NCBI GenBank assembly: GCA_002376235.1
Contig: DFNX01000003.1
Coordinates: 372,001 to 436,000, forward strand
Direction: 5' to 3'
Length of the DNA: 64,000 nucleotides
Source of the DNA: Neorhizobium sp. UBA3556
Lineage (GTDB): Bacteria > Pseudomonadota > Alphaproteobacteria > Rhizobiales > Rhizobiaceae
In this document: piece by piece, positions 16,744 to 25,547 of the stretch
How positions within the stretch are numbered: position 1 is the stretch's first letter
Layout: each line of letters opens with the position of its first letter
Position numbers and translations under genes: made by a program
The notes under the pieces: generated by a model
What the model was told of the DNA's origin: nothing
What the model saw: only the letters and a program-made list of their open reading frames with translations
Database searches by the model: none

Positions 16744-17910
16744 ATGACGACGATCAGCGCGCGCGGCAGCAGCAAGCCAAAGAAACATCTGGTGGATTCT
16801 CCATCGCATCGGCGCGAGGCATCCACGCTTGCCGAAGAGGAAGATCTGGACGCGCTTGAAGATGCAAGACTGGGCCGCGATGCGCTCAACGTGGCCATGG
16901 CCTGGGCCGTGATCGGCATTTTTGCGATCATCTTCTTCGCCATCCTGCATTACATGGCGCTGATCCTCATCCCTATCACGCTTGCAGTCGTCGTCGGCCT
17001 GATCCTCGGGCTTGTGGCAGACAAGCTGGGCCGGGCCGGCGTGCCGCGTTTCGGCATTGCCGTCATTCTTTCGACGCTTGTCTTTCTCGTGCTGTTTCTG
17101 ATTGCCAATGCGCTGGCGGAACCGGTTTCCACGCTTCTTCGGGAGGGGCCGACATTCGTCGAGCGTTCCTATGACCGGCTGATGCCGTTTCTTGAGCGGC
17201 AGCACTGGCTGAACATCTCGCCGGCCACGTTCCAGACAGGCACGATGTCGATGGACAAGCTGCTTGAGAATTCAACCAATATTCTGGGTGTTGTGACCGC
17301 CAGCCTGACGCCTGCAATCATTCAGGGTATGATCTTCTTCGCTGCGCTGCTGCTGTTTCTCTATGGCCGGTTGAGGCTTCGCAAGACAGTCATCATGGCG
17401 TTTCCACGCCGCCGCCAGCGGCTGATCACGATCCGCGTGCTGAACTCGATCGATCAGGTTCTGGGTTATTATTTCGCAACGGCCAGTATCGTCTATTTCT
17501 GCCTCGGCATCGTGATGACGGTGATCGCCTGGCTATGCGGGCTGAGCATGCCGGTGCTTTGGGGCATGTTCGCGTTTCTGTCGAGCTTCATCCCGTTTCT
17601 CGGGATCACGCTGATGACGATTGCCACGCTGATTGCAGGCATTCTCACTCATGACGGGATAGTTCTGGCGCTGCTGCCCGCCTTCCTGTTCTTCACCGTG
17701 CATCTTGTGATGGAGAACCTGATCTTTCCGGCGGTGATGGGCCGTCAGTGGGAGATCAATCCCTTCGTCGTCTTCCTCGCCATCCTGTTCTGGACATGGA
17801 TGTGGGGGGCAGTCGGTGCCATGCTGGCCCTGCCCCTTTCGCTGATCCTGATGACGGTGCTTGCCGAATTGTTTCCCGAGCGGAAGGCAACGCCGAACCT
17901 GCCGGGCTGA
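16744..17910 (+). CDS. AI-2E family transporter (PerM-like permease)
   Basis: A 388-residue inner-membrane protein of the AI-2E/PerM family. A 60-residue polar N-terminus precedes about eight hydrophobic helices. The signature loop ending near the last helices is visible (FLSSFIPFLGITL, then LVMENLIFPAVMGRQWEINPFVVFLAILFW). Members have been linked to autoinducer-2 export or Na+/H+ exchange; the substrate here is open. ATG 16744 follows an AGGGGAAAAG site and lies after the terminator of the previous gene, so a separate promoter in the short gap is likely. Confidence 0.87.
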   Translation: MTTISARGSSKPKKHLVDSPSHRREASTLAEEEDLDALEDARLGRDALNVAMAWAVIGIFAIIFFAILHYMALILIPITLAVVVGLILGLVADKLGRAGVPRFGIAVILSTLVFLVLFLIANALAEPVSTLLREGPTFVERSYDRLMPFLERQHWLNISPATFQTGTMSMDKLLENSTNILGVVTASLTPAIIQGMIFFAALLLFLYGRLRLRKTVIMAFPRRRQRLITIRVLNSIDQVLGYYFATASIVYFCLGIVMTVIAWLCGLSMPVLWGMFAFLSSFIPFLGITLMTIATLIAGILTHDGIVLALLPAFLFFTVHLVMENLIFPAVMGRQWEINPFVVFLAILFWTWMWGAVGAMLALPLSLILMTVLAELFPERKATPNLPG

Positions 17911-17934
17911 GGCGGGCCAGCCCGATCCGCGGGA

Positions 17935-18321
17935 TCAATCGTAGAGGTAATATTTGTCCCACAGGTCGCGGGCCACCTTGGAACCGATCGTATAGTCGAA
18001 TGACAGGATCTTCAGGCCTCTTTCGGCGGTCTCGCACTTGAACTTCAAACGGTACCAATGGCCAGCGCTGCGGAAGACCGCACCCGGCGCCTTCACCTTG
18101 TTTCCGGTCTCGATCGGATCGGAGAAGGTGTAAGCGATGACCTTGTCGGGGCGAAACTCGCCTGTCTTGCGAATCTGGTCCATCGCCTCCATGTCGCAAC
18201 GCTGCTCGCGGCGCTCATCAGGGGCAAGGGCATTCAACTGCCTGGTAACGCGCGCATCAAGCGCATGGGCCGCAGATGCGGACAACAGGACAAGAGCCAT
18301 CACCGACAGCTGTTTTTTCAT
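17935..18321 (-). CDS. DUF930 domain-containing periplasmic protein
   Basis: A 128-residue protein with a signal peptide (MKKQLSVMALVLLSASAAHA, cleavage likely after AHA). The mature part starts LDARVTRQLNALAPDERREQRCD, followed by KVIAYTF and WYRLKFKCETAERGLKI, features of the DUF930 family common in rhizobia. Two cysteines could form a disulfide. ATG 18321 has AGGGA close upstream; the frame is open back to 18492. Function unknown. Convergent with the AI-2E permease. Confidence 0.8.
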   Translation of the reverse strand: MKKQLSVMALVLLSASAAHALDARVTRQLNALAPDERREQRCDMEAMDQIRKTGEFRPDKVIAYTFSDPIETGNKVKAPGAVFRSAGHWYRLKFKCETAERGLKILSFDYTIGSKVARDLWDKYYLYD

Positions 18322-18563
18322 GTGATCCCTACTCATATCGACTTGGACGGCGCGGAAACTAGGAGAGGTGCATCCGATTGGCCACCAACCAGGGCGCGAA
18401 ATACCATGACGTGAACAGACGGGGCCGTGAGCGGGACGACAGATTGCGGAACAGGCGCTTTCCGATGCGAAGAAGAAGTAATCACTCGTCATCTCGCGGC
18501 TTGCCTCTTGTGCGCCCGCAACCTATCTCTGGCACTCCTTTCTTTTGATACCGGAGTGCTTAC

Positions 18564-20672
18564 TTGGCCACCTCCCCGAAATCCATTTTCGATAATCTTC
18601 CTGCAGCCCCGATCGCGCCCAAGAAGCCGGTTTCCGATACCCGCCACGGCACGACCCGTACCGACGATTACGCTTGGCTTCGCGCCGATAACTGGCAGGC
18701 GATGTTCAAGGATCCGTCGATCCTCGATGCGGAAATCCGCAAGCATCTGGAAGCGGAAAATGCTTATATGGAAGCGGCGCTGGGCGACACGGCCGAGCTG
18801 CAGAAAACCCTGTTTGCCGAAATGCGCGGCCGCATCAAGGAAGACGATTCATCGGTGCCGATGAAGGATGGGCCTTACGCCTATGGCTCGCTGTTCGTCA
18901 CTGGCGGCGAGCAGCCGCATTATTTCCGCACCCCCCGCGACGGCGGTGAAAAGCACACGCTTTTCGACGGCGACAAGGAAGCGGCGGGCAAGGATTATTT
19001 CCGGCTTGCCGGCATGGACCACTCCACCGATCACAGCCACGGCATCTGGGGTTACGACGACAAGGGGTCGGAATATTTCACCCTGCGCATCCGTAACCTT
19101 GAAACCGGCGAGGATCTCGACGACGTGATCGAGAACACGGCCGGCGACGGCGTGTGGGCGCCAGACGGCAAAAGCTTCTTCTACACGCTGCAGGACGAGA
19201 ACCATCGCCCATCGAAGGTGTTTCATCACATCGTCGGCCAGAAGCAATCGGAAGACCGCCTCGTCTTCGAAGAGAAGGATCCGGGCTTCTTCATGGGCGT
19301 CGGCGGCTCGCTGCTCGATGATTTCATCTATGTCGATATCCACGACCACGAGACATCCGAATACCGGCTGATCCCGACCTCCGACCTGATGGCAGAGCCG
19401 AAGCTGGTGGCGGAGCGGGAGGAAGGCATCGAATATTCGATGACCGAGGGCGGCGACGTCTTCTACATCCTGACCAATGATGGCGACGCCAAGGATTTCA
19501 AGATCGTCGAAGCGCCGGTTTCTGCTCCTGCCAAGGAGAACTGGAAGGACGTCGTGCCGCATGAGCCGGGCCGGCTGATCATCTCCCACATGGCCTATGT
19601 GCATCACCTGATCTGGCTACAGCGTAAAGACGGCCTGCCGCAGATCGTCATCCGCGACCGCCGGACCGGCGAGGAACATTCGATCGCCTTTGACGAGGAG
19701 GCCTATTCGCTCGGCCTGTCGGGCGCGGCCGAATACGATTCGGACATGATCCGCTTCTCCTATTCGTCGATGACGACGCCGACGCAACTGTTCGATTACG
19801 ACATGGTGACGCGCGAACGGGTTCTTCTGAAAACGCAGGAAGTGCCGTCGGGGCATAATCCTGACGACTACGTCACCCGCCGGGTGATGGCGCCGGCGCA
19901 TGACGGCGAACTGGTGCCCGTTTCGCTGCTCTATCGCGAGGATGTGGCCCTCGATGGCTCGGCGCCCTGCCTGCTTTACGGTTACGGCGCCTATGGCATG
20001 ACCATTCCGGCCTCGTTCTCCACCAATGCGCTGTCGCTTGCCGATCGCGGCATGGTCTATGCCATTGCGCATATCCGCGGCGGCAAGGACAAGGGTTTTG
20101 CCTGGTACGAAAACGGCAAGATGGAGAACAAAGAGAACACGTTCAAGGACTTCATCGCCGCCGCCGACCATCTGGTTGCAACCGGATTCACATCTTACGA
20201 CAGGATCATCGCCGAGGGCGGTTCTGCCGGGGGCATGCTGATGGGCGCGGTTGCCAATATGGCGCCGGAAAAATTCGGCGGCATCATCGCCGCCGTCCCC
20301 TTCGTCGACGTGCTCAACACCATGCTCGACGACACGCTGCCGCTCACCCCGCCGGAATGGCCGGAATGGGGCAATCCGATCGAGTCGGAAGAGGAATATC
20401 GCTGGATCGAAGCCTATTCGCCTTACGACAATGTCAGGCCTCAGGCCTATCCGCCGATCCTTGCCATTTCCGGCCTCACCGATCCGCGCGTTACCTATTG
20501 GGAACCGACAAAGTGGGTGGCGAAACTGCGCGAGCACACGGTAGGAACAGCACCGATCCTGCTCAAGACCAACATGGCCGCCGGCCATGGCGGCAAGTCG
20601 GGGCGCTTCCAGCGACTGGAAGAGATCGCGTTCGAATATGCGTTCGCGATCAAGGTTGCGGGTAAGATGTAA
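18564..20672 (+). CDS. ptrB: oligopeptidase B (S9 family serine peptidase)
   Basis: A 702-residue prolyl-oligopeptidase-family enzyme that cleaves short peptides after basic residues (family knowledge). An N-terminal beta-propeller covers about residues 80-420 and is followed by an alpha/beta hydrolase domain. The catalytic triad is Ser554 (EGGSAGGML), Asp640 (GLTDPRVTYWEP) and His675 (AAGHGGKSGR). The start is TTG 18564, with GGAG eight bases upstream; the next in-frame ATG would remove 43 residues that match the family. Cytoplasmic. A GC-rich hairpin follows the stop. Confidence 0.94.
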   Translation: MATSPKSIFDNLPAAPIAPKKPVSDTRHGTTRTDDYAWLRADNWQAMFKDPSILDAEIRKHLEAENAYMEAALGDTAELQKTLFAEMRGRIKEDDSSVPMKDGPYAYGSLFVTGGEQPHYFRTPRDGGEKHTLFDGDKEAAGKDYFRLAGMDHSTDHSHGIWGYDDKGSEYFTLRIRNLETGEDLDDVIENTAGDGVWAPDGKSFFYTLQDENHRPSKVFHHIVGQKQSEDRLVFEEKDPGFFMGVGGSLLDDFIYVDIHDHETSEYRLIPTSDLMAEPKLVAEREEGIEYSMTEGGDVFYILTNDGDAKDFKIVEAPVSAPAKENWKDVVPHEPGRLIISHMAYVHHLIWLQRKDGLPQIVIRDRRTGEEHSIAFDEEAYSLGLSGAAEYDSDMIRFSYSSMTTPTQLFDYDMVTRERVLLKTQEVPSGHNPDDYVTRRVMAPAHDGELVPVSLLYREDVALDGSAPCLLYGYGAYGMTIPASFSTNALSLADRGMVYAIAHIRGGKDKGFAWYENGKMENKENTFKDFIAAADHLVATGFTSYDRIIAEGGSAGGMLMGAVANMAPEKFGGIIAAVPFVDVLNTMLDDTLPLTPPEWPEWGNPIESEEEYRWIEAYSPYDNVRPQAYPPILAISGLTDPRVTYWEPTKWVAKLREHTVGTAPILLKTNMAAGHGGKSGRFQRLEEIAFEYAFAIKVAGKM

Positions 20673-20712
20673 GGCACGCGCCAGCGCAATCCTTTTTCAT
20701 CGCAATGACAAT

Positions 20713-20736
20713 CGGGCCAGCGCTCAGGCTGGCCCG
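20713..20736 (+). terminator. probable terminator hairpin after ptrB
   Basis: The stem is CGGGCCAGC / GCTGGCCCG with a short loop. The following TATTCTCC is T-poor, so termination may be weak. Confidence 0.5.
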
Positions 20737-20958
20737 TATTCTCCACCGAAATTGCTGCAGCAAGATCCCCGGCGATATCCCGGCAAAGCTCGCCGACGGG
20801 CGTATAAGCGCGCGCTTTCGCAGGCTTTTTTTCACGGCAACGAATAAGCACATCGCCAACTGTCAAGTCCCGCGAGATCCCGCAGCAGGGCTGACGCAAG
20901 CTTCGCGCAAGGTTCCCGAATTAACCATTCGTTAACGAACTGGACGTGGACCAAAGCG

Positions 20959-21222
20959 ATGAAGATCGATAGTGGCCTGAATGGCTATCAATATCGTAAC
21001 CGTACCGTTGGCGTGGAGCGCTCCTCCGAGGAAGCCCAGCAGACCAATGCCGCATCGTCGTCGGCTCGCTTTGCAGACGCACTGACCGGCAGCAGCACTC
21101 AGCTTTCAAGCTCGCTTGCGAGCGCGCTGTGGAGCATGGGAGCGGAAGAAGCCGGACCGAACCTTGCCGCGGCGGCAGCACCTCAGGTCTGGGTTCAGAA
21201 CCTCTACCAGGAATTCGTCTGA
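20959..21222 (+). CDS. small hypothetical protein, Ser/Ala-rich
   Basis: An 87-residue protein with no hydrophobic segment. The middle is low-complexity (AASSSARFADALTGSSTQLSSSLASALW) and the C-terminus ends WVQNLYQEFV. I do not recognise a family. It is likely real because the codon use fits, it starts after a clear promoter-like gap and a strong terminator follows its stop by about 25 bases. It is convergent with dmeF. Confidence 0.6.
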   Translation: MKIDSGLNGYQYRNRTVGVERSSEEAQQTNAASSSARFADALTGSSTQLSSSLASALWSMGAEEAGPNLAAAAAPQVWVQNLYQEFV

Positions 21223-21246
21223 TCGAATTTGCAGAACCATCAAGAC

Positions 21247-21286
21247 AAAGACCCGAAAACCGCACAGGCTTTCGGGTCTTTTTATT
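21247..21286. terminator. Rho-independent terminator, probably bidirectional
   Basis: The arms AAAGACCCGAAA and TTTCGGGTCTTT flank an 11-base loop; the plus strand continues TTATTG. It separates the small protein gene from the convergent dmeF. Confidence 0.8.
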
Positions 21287-21327
21287 GTATCGGACGGGTG
21301 CCGCGCAACTCGTCGAATTAAGTCACA

Positions 21328-22314
21328 TCAACCGAGTGCCGTCACCTCAACCGTCACATGCGACAGGCCCGGAATGGCATTGAGCTTTTCCTTATAGGAC
21401 GCAGGCGCTTTCGGGGACGTGGTCGCAACTGACACGATCGCCGCATTGTGCCCCGGGCCAAGCTGCCACACATGCAGATCCATTACCGTGTCGTCGGACG
21501 TCTCCATGACTTTACGGATCCTGCCGGCCAGATCGCCGTCATCCGGTTGCGCATCGAGCAGAACGCGCGAGGTCGAGCGAACAAGCCCCCACGACCAGCG
21601 GGCAATAACGATACCGCCGACAATGCCCATGATCGGGTCAAGCGCATTCCAGCCGTAAAGCCTGCCGAGAATAAGCGCTGCGATCGCCAGAACCGAGGTC
21701 AAAGCATCGGCCAGAACATGCAGATAGGCGGCACGGAGATTGTTGTCGCCAGCGCCCGAATGGGCGTGTTTCCCATGATGACCGGCATGCGCGTGATCGG
21801 TATGGGCGTGAGCGCCATGATGACCATGGTGGCCGTGATGACCGCCGTGGTGGTGATCGTGATCGTCGCGGAGCAGCCAGGCGCTGATGAGGTTCACGGC
21901 GAGACCGATTACGGCAACCAGGATCGCCTGATCGAAATCGATCGCCACCGGGTTCGCCAGGCGAACGAAGCTTTCCCAGGCAATGAACAACGCCACCAGC
22001 GCCAGCACGACGGCGCTGGCGAAACCGGCAAGATCACCCAGCTTGCCGGTGCCAAACGTGTAAAGCGGGTTCTTCGCGTTGCGGCGCGCATACATATAGG
22101 CCAGCGCCGATATCAGCATGGCGCCGGCATGGGTGGACATGTGCCAGCCATCCGCCGTCAGCGCCATGGAGCCGAAGATCGACCCCGCCACGATTTCCGC
22201 CACCATCATCGTTGTGGTGAGCGCGATGACCAGCCAGACCTTGCGCTCATTGCGCTCATGATCGGCTCCGAGAAACACGTGGTCATGTTTCAGGCTATCG
22301 ATACTGTTTGCCAT
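21328..22314 (-). CDS. dmeF: CDF family Co(II)/Ni(II) efflux transporter DmeF
   Basis: A 328-residue cation diffusion facilitator that exports Co2+ and Ni2+ in exchange for protons. It has six membrane segments with the metal-site motifs ALTADGWHMSTHAG in helix 2 and YLHVLADALTS in helix 5. A long His-rich loop at about 151-188 (HHHGGHHGHHGHHG and more) lies between helices 4 and 5. The cytoplasmic C-terminal domain has DLHVWQLGPGHNAAIVSV. ATG 22314 has GGAG upstream. It follows dmeR by 63 bases in one operon, as described for rhizobial dmeRF. Confidence 0.93.
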   Translation of the reverse strand: MANSIDSLKHDHVFLGADHERNERKVWLVIALTTTMMVAEIVAGSIFGSMALTADGWHMSTHAGAMLISALAYMYARRNAKNPLYTFGTGKLGDLAGFASAVVLALVALFIAWESFVRLANPVAIDFDQAILVAVIGLAVNLISAWLLRDDHDHHHGGHHGHHGHHGAHAHTDHAHAGHHGKHAHSGAGDNNLRAAYLHVLADALTSVLAIAALILGRLYGWNALDPIMGIVGGIVIARWSWGLVRSTSRVLLDAQPDDGDLAGRIRKVMETSDDTVMDLHVWQLGPGHNAAIVSVATTSPKAPASYKEKLNAIPGLSHVTVEVTALG

Positions 22315-22377
22315 GAAAGGCTCCATTTCAAATCATCAACCGGCCGAAGCCGTTTTTAAAACATCGCGCGATGACCT

Positions 22378-22650
22378 TCATCGGATGTAGGTCCGCAGAA
22401 CACCCGCCAGCTCGGCGGCCGCCTTCTCCCGTTCGGCATCGTTTTCAGCATGGACGACATGTTCGTGCAGGTGCCCCTCGATCACCTCGCCGGTGAGGCC
22501 CGCCAGCGCGCCGCGGATAGAGGCGAGCTGCTGCAGCACGTCGGCGCAGGGCGCTTCCGCCTCCAATGCGCGCTCAACCGCTTCCATCTGCCCCTTCATG
22601 CGCCGCACCCGCGCCAGAAGTTTTGCCTTGTCCCGAATGGTGTGAGACAT
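22378..22650 (-). CDS. dmeR: CsoR/RcnR family Ni/Co-responsive repressor DmeR
   Basis: A 90-residue all-helical repressor. The metal fingerprint matches RcnR: His3, Cys35, His60 and His64. The start MSHTIRDKAKLLARVRRMKGQMEAVERAL is typical. Binding of Ni(II) or Co(II) should release it from DNA and induce dmeRF. Its likely operator, an inverted repeat around a G6 tract, is 15 bases upstream of the start codon (22665-22688). Confidence 0.93.
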   Translation of the reverse strand: MSHTIRDKAKLLARVRRMKGQMEAVERALEAEAPCADVLQQLASIRGALAGLTGEVIEGHLHEHVVHAENDAEREKAAAELAGVLRTYIR

Positions 22651-22664
22651 GTCTCGCTCCGTCT

Positions 22665-22688
22665 TATAGTATAGGGGGGTATACTATA
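22665..22688. promoter_or_regulatory. predicted DmeR operator upstream of dmeRF
   Basis: Perfect 9-base arms TATAGTATA and TATACTATA flank a GGGGGG tract. The layout (AT-rich inverted repeat around a G/C tract) is the one bound by CsoR/RcnR-type repressors. It ends 15 bases before the dmeR start codon. Confidence 0.85.
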
Positions 22689-22800
22689 ATTATTTCACAC
22701 CTATGCAACCCTCCAACTGAGCCCGTTTGCCACAGGCACACTCTAGCTCCGAGCAAGCCTCATTTTGTAATCATGTATCGGAAAAAGCGAGGAGGCCGCC

Positions 22801-23328
22801 ATGTTCGTCACGTCGAGTTCGAGTTCAAATTCCTATGCTGGCCTGACGGAGAAATCTGCGAACCGCAACACGGAGATGTTCGCGCTGGATGAAAACCGCC
22901 AGCAGGAAAACGGCAGCAACAGCCGGGGCAGTGCCTTGACCAGTGGCGACACGTCTTTCAGCGCCAAACTGGCAGCCATGTTCCTGGTTCCGGAACGCCC
23001 GGAGACCGAGGCTGGGCAGGACGCGTTGGAAGCCGGCGCCGGCGAGAGCCCCTACAGCCAATACGAACAGGAATTCATGGATCTTGCCGACAAGACGCTC
23101 GCCGAACGGATCCGTGACCAGTATCTGAAGGATCACGACCTGACTGAGGATGACGTCAACGCGATGTCGCCCGAGGACCGCAAAGCGTTAGAAGACGATA
23201 TCCGCAATGCAATTCTCGAGGCGATGGGCGTGAACGAGGAGAAGCAGGCGATTGCGGTAACCATCAATGTTCCGAATGCAACCGGCTTCGTTGCGAAAAG
23301 CGCGGAAGACGAGACGTCACTGCTGTAA
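22801..23328 (+). CDS. hypothetical protein (acidic, 175 aa)
   Basis: A 175-residue soluble acidic protein. It has a Ser/Asn-rich N-terminus, a central helix-rich segment (YSQYEQEFMDLADKTLAERIRDQYLK) and the motif LTEDDVNAMSPEDRKALEDDIRNAI, followed by a short beta-like tail. I do not recognise the family. It lies just after the dmeR operator, in the other direction, so its promoter may share that region. Codon use is typical of the neighbours. The start ATG 22801 has GAGGAGG upstream (around 22788-22796), a good site. Confidence 0.7.
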   Translation: MFVTSSSSSNSYAGLTEKSANRNTEMFALDENRQQENGSNSRGSALTSGDTSFSAKLAAMFLVPERPETEAGQDALEAGAGESPYSQYEQEFMDLADKTLAERIRDQYLKDHDLTEDDVNAMSPEDRKALEDDIRNAILEAMGVNEEKQAIAVTINVPNATGFVAKSAEDETSLL

Positions 23329-23432
23329 CCAACCAAGCCACGGTCTAACGGCTTCATCTGCATCAGCGCCGGCTTGAACGGCAAGGGATCGCCGATTAGA
23401 TATCTCCAGAAACTATAGGTTTGGAGCGTATC

Positions 23433-23849
23433 ATGCTGTCGATCGGCGATCTTTCTAAACGAACGGGTGTCAAGGTTCCGACCATCCGCTATTACGAACA
23501 GATGGGCCTGCTCTCGGCTGCGGAACGTTCGGAAGGCAACCAGCGGCGATACGAGCGGCAGGATCTCGAGCGGCTGGCCTTTATCCGTCACGCACGGGAT
23601 CTGGGGCTGGACATTTCCGCCATTCGTGAGTTGATCGCGCTCAGCCAGCATCCGCACCAGCCCTGCGGCAATGTCGACCGGATCGCTAGCGAACACCTGA
23701 AAAGCGTGCGCGACAAGATCGAGAAACTGAAGAAACTCGAGCAGGAACTGGAGCGCATCGTCTCCCACTGCGACGGCGACCATGCGATCGAGGATTGCTA
23801 TGTGATCCGCTCGCTCTCCGACCATGGACTGTGCGACGGGGAACATTGA
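23433..23849 (+). CDS. MerR family metal-type transcriptional regulator
   Basis: A 138-residue MerR regulator with the HTH SIGDLSKRTGVKVPTIRYYEQMGLL, the wing EGNQRRYERQDLERLAFIRHARDLG and a dimer helix. The C-terminus is rich in Cys and His (QPCGNVD, HCDGDHAIEDCYV, HGLCDGEH), which suggests a heavy-metal or thiol sensor like ZntR/CadR; the ligand is not settled. ATG 23433 has GGAG seven bases upstream. No target gene is obvious; the nearby metal exporter dmeF has its own repressor. Confidence 0.85.
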   Translation: MLSIGDLSKRTGVKVPTIRYYEQMGLLSAAERSEGNQRRYERQDLERLAFIRHARDLGLDISAIRELIALSQHPHQPCGNVDRIASEHLKSVRDKIEKLKKLEQELERIVSHCDGDHAIEDCYVIRSLSDHGLCDGEH

Positions 23850-23989
23850 GGCCGTTTGGCGATCAGGATGCGCTTGACAACATCTACCGACAGGCGCATG
23901 AGAGCTTCCATGATCGATATGTGCATAACCACCGCCGCAGTATATTTTTGGGCCTACCTGTAAAGGGCGGCTCGACAGATCATCATGTC

Positions 23990-24017
23990 AACAAGCCGCC
24001 GTCAGGCGGCTTTGTTG
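23990..24017. terminator. terminator-like hairpin between MerR and GNAT genes
   Basis: The arms AACAAGCCGCC and GGCGGCTTTGTT (one bulge) flank GTCA and are followed by GTTTC. It probably ends the MerR transcript. Confidence 0.55.
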
Positions 24018-24062
24018 TTTCAGACGGCACCTGACGGCACCACAAAATCAAAGGATGCCGAA

Positions 24063-24563
24063 ATGCCCAATGCCCTTCTCGAAGACAGCGAAATATCCCT
24101 TCCCCGCCCGGCAGTGCTGACCATCCGCCATGCCAAGCGACATGACCTGCCGGAACTCAACGCGATGATCGCGGCGCTTGCAGCACATCATCATGATGCT
24201 TCCGCGATGACGCCCGACATTCTCGAACGTGATCTCTTCGGCGACAGGCCATGGATCACCGTTCTGGTTGCCGATACCGGTTCGGAACTGATCGGCTACG
24301 CCATTCTCGTGCCGCTCTACCGCGCCCAGGAAGGCGCACGCGGCATGGACCTGCACCATCTCTTCGTGCGCGACGGACAGCGCGGCCACGGCATCGGCCA
24401 GCATCTGGTTGCCCGCGCCCGCGATATCGCCAAGGGCGCCGGTTGCGGCTACCTTTCCGTCAGCGCCACGACCGGCAATTCGGCGGCACATCGGTTCTAC
24501 GAACATATGGAATTCAAGCCGCGGCCGGTGACCGGCATGCGCTATACACAAGCGCTCACCTGA
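24063..24563 (+). CDS. GNAT family N-acetyltransferase
   Basis: A 166-residue acetyltransferase. The core shows LTIRHAKRHDLPELNAMIAALAAHH, the strand MDLHHLFVRDGQRGHGIGQHLV with the acetyl-CoA loop, and NSAAHRFYEHMEFKPRPVTGM. It resembles diamine/aminoglycoside-type GNATs in length, but the substrate is unknown. ATG 24063 has AAGGA upstream; the in-frame extension to 23985 passes through the terminator hairpin. A DJ-1 gene follows 44 bases later and may be co-transcribed. Confidence 0.85.
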   Translation: MPNALLEDSEISLPRPAVLTIRHAKRHDLPELNAMIAALAAHHHDASAMTPDILERDLFGDRPWITVLVADTGSELIGYAILVPLYRAQEGARGMDLHHLFVRDGQRGHGIGQHLVARARDIAKGAGCGYLSVSATTGNSAAHRFYEHMEFKPRPVTGMRYTQALT

Positions 24564-24607
24564 GCGCGCAATCCGGCTATCGCCAGCCTTTTCGAGGAGA
24601 CGAAGGA

Positions 24608-25177
24608 ATGACAACGATCGTGGTCGTGCTCACACCGGAATTCGCCGATTGGGAATGCGCGTTGCTGATGGCAGCGGCGCGCAGCTATCTCGGGGTGACG
24701 GTGAAGACTGCAACAGAGGATGGCCGTCCCGTGACCTCGATGGGCGGGCTGAACGTGACGCCCGACCTATCCTTTGCGCAGGTAAGGCCGGAGGATTTCG
24801 ATGCGGTCGTGGTGCCCGGCGGACTTGCCTGGGAAAAACAGGTCGTGCCCGAAGGATTGCATGCTCTTGTCCGGTCGTTCCGGGAAAAGAAGAAGATGGC
24901 AGCCGGGATCTGTGCCGCCGCCAGCATGCTGGCCGGCGCGGGTGTACTGAACACGGTGAAGCATACCGGCAACCGGCTGGGCTCACACCAGCAGTACCCC
25001 GACTATAGCGGCGGAGATCTCTTTATCGATGGACCGAAGGCGGTGCTTTCGGATGGAGTGGTGACTGCTGCCGGCACCGCACCCTTCACGTTCACGGTCG
25101 AAGTGCTGAAAGGTCTCGGATTATGGGATGCGACGGCGGAAGAGGAGTTGCTGCCGTTCTCAGCCGAGCATCGGTAA
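24608..25177 (+). CDS. DJ-1/PfpI family protein
   Basis: A 189-residue type-1 glutamine-amidotransferase-like protein. The nucleophile is Cys102 in AAGICAAASMLAGAG, and the acidic partner lies in LTPEFADWECALL. FDAVVVPGGLAWEK is the family strand-loop. Members act as deglycases/glyoxalases, chaperones or redox sensors; this one looks like the YajL/PfpI-type 'glutamine amidotransferase' subgroup. GAGGAGACGAAGGA precedes ATG 24608. It ends four bases before the convergent toxin gene. Confidence 0.87.
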   Translation: MTTIVVVLTPEFADWECALLMAAARSYLGVTVKTATEDGRPVTSMGGLNVTPDLSFAQVRPEDFDAVVVPGGLAWEKQVVPEGLHALVRSFREKKKMAAGICAAASMLAGAGVLNTVKHTGNRLGSHQQYPDYSGGDLFIDGPKAVLSDGVVTAAGTAPFTFTVEVLKGLGLWDATAEEELLPFSAEHR

Positions 25178-25181
25178 CACC

Positions 25182-25547
25182 CTATTCCACAGCAGGATCA
25201 ATGGCGCTCAGGACACGCGCGACGATCTCATCCATCGTGCCACGATCAAGCGTTTCGATGAAACGGGCGGTCTTATTCTGGATGCGTGCTGGAATGTCGA
25301 AGCTTCGCACCTGATTGCAGACCGCCACTCCGTTCGTGTCATCGCCCGTGACGGCAACAGCAAGGCCGACATTGCGAGTGAACACGCCGCCGGTCGTGAT
25401 CGGCACAGTCATGCTTACTCCCAGAGCATTGATCTCACGCGGCGTGATGACGACAAAACGGTGCCGATCCTTCATCTCGCGGTCGGCGACCGGGTTGGGG
25501 TCGATCCAGAAGACATCGCCGCGACCGGGAATGTTGCTGCGGACCAT
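25182..25547 (-). CDS. PemK/MazF family toxin
   Basis: A 121-residue endoribonuclease-type toxin. The N-terminal GRGDVFWIDPNP is the MazF beta-barrel start, and RHRFVVITPREINALGVSMTVPITTGG follows the family, with NQVRSFDIPAR near the C-terminus. It should cleave mRNA at a specific short sequence when free of antitoxin. The antitoxin stop overlaps its start (TGATG), so translation is coupled. ATG 25547 is chosen; a GTG directly before it also fits. Confidence 0.88.
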   Translation of the reverse strand: MVRSNIPGRGDVFWIDPNPVADREMKDRHRFVVITPREINALGVSMTVPITTGGVFTRNVGLAVAVTGDDTNGVAVCNQVRSFDIPARIQNKTARFIETLDRGTMDEIVARVLSAIDPAVE

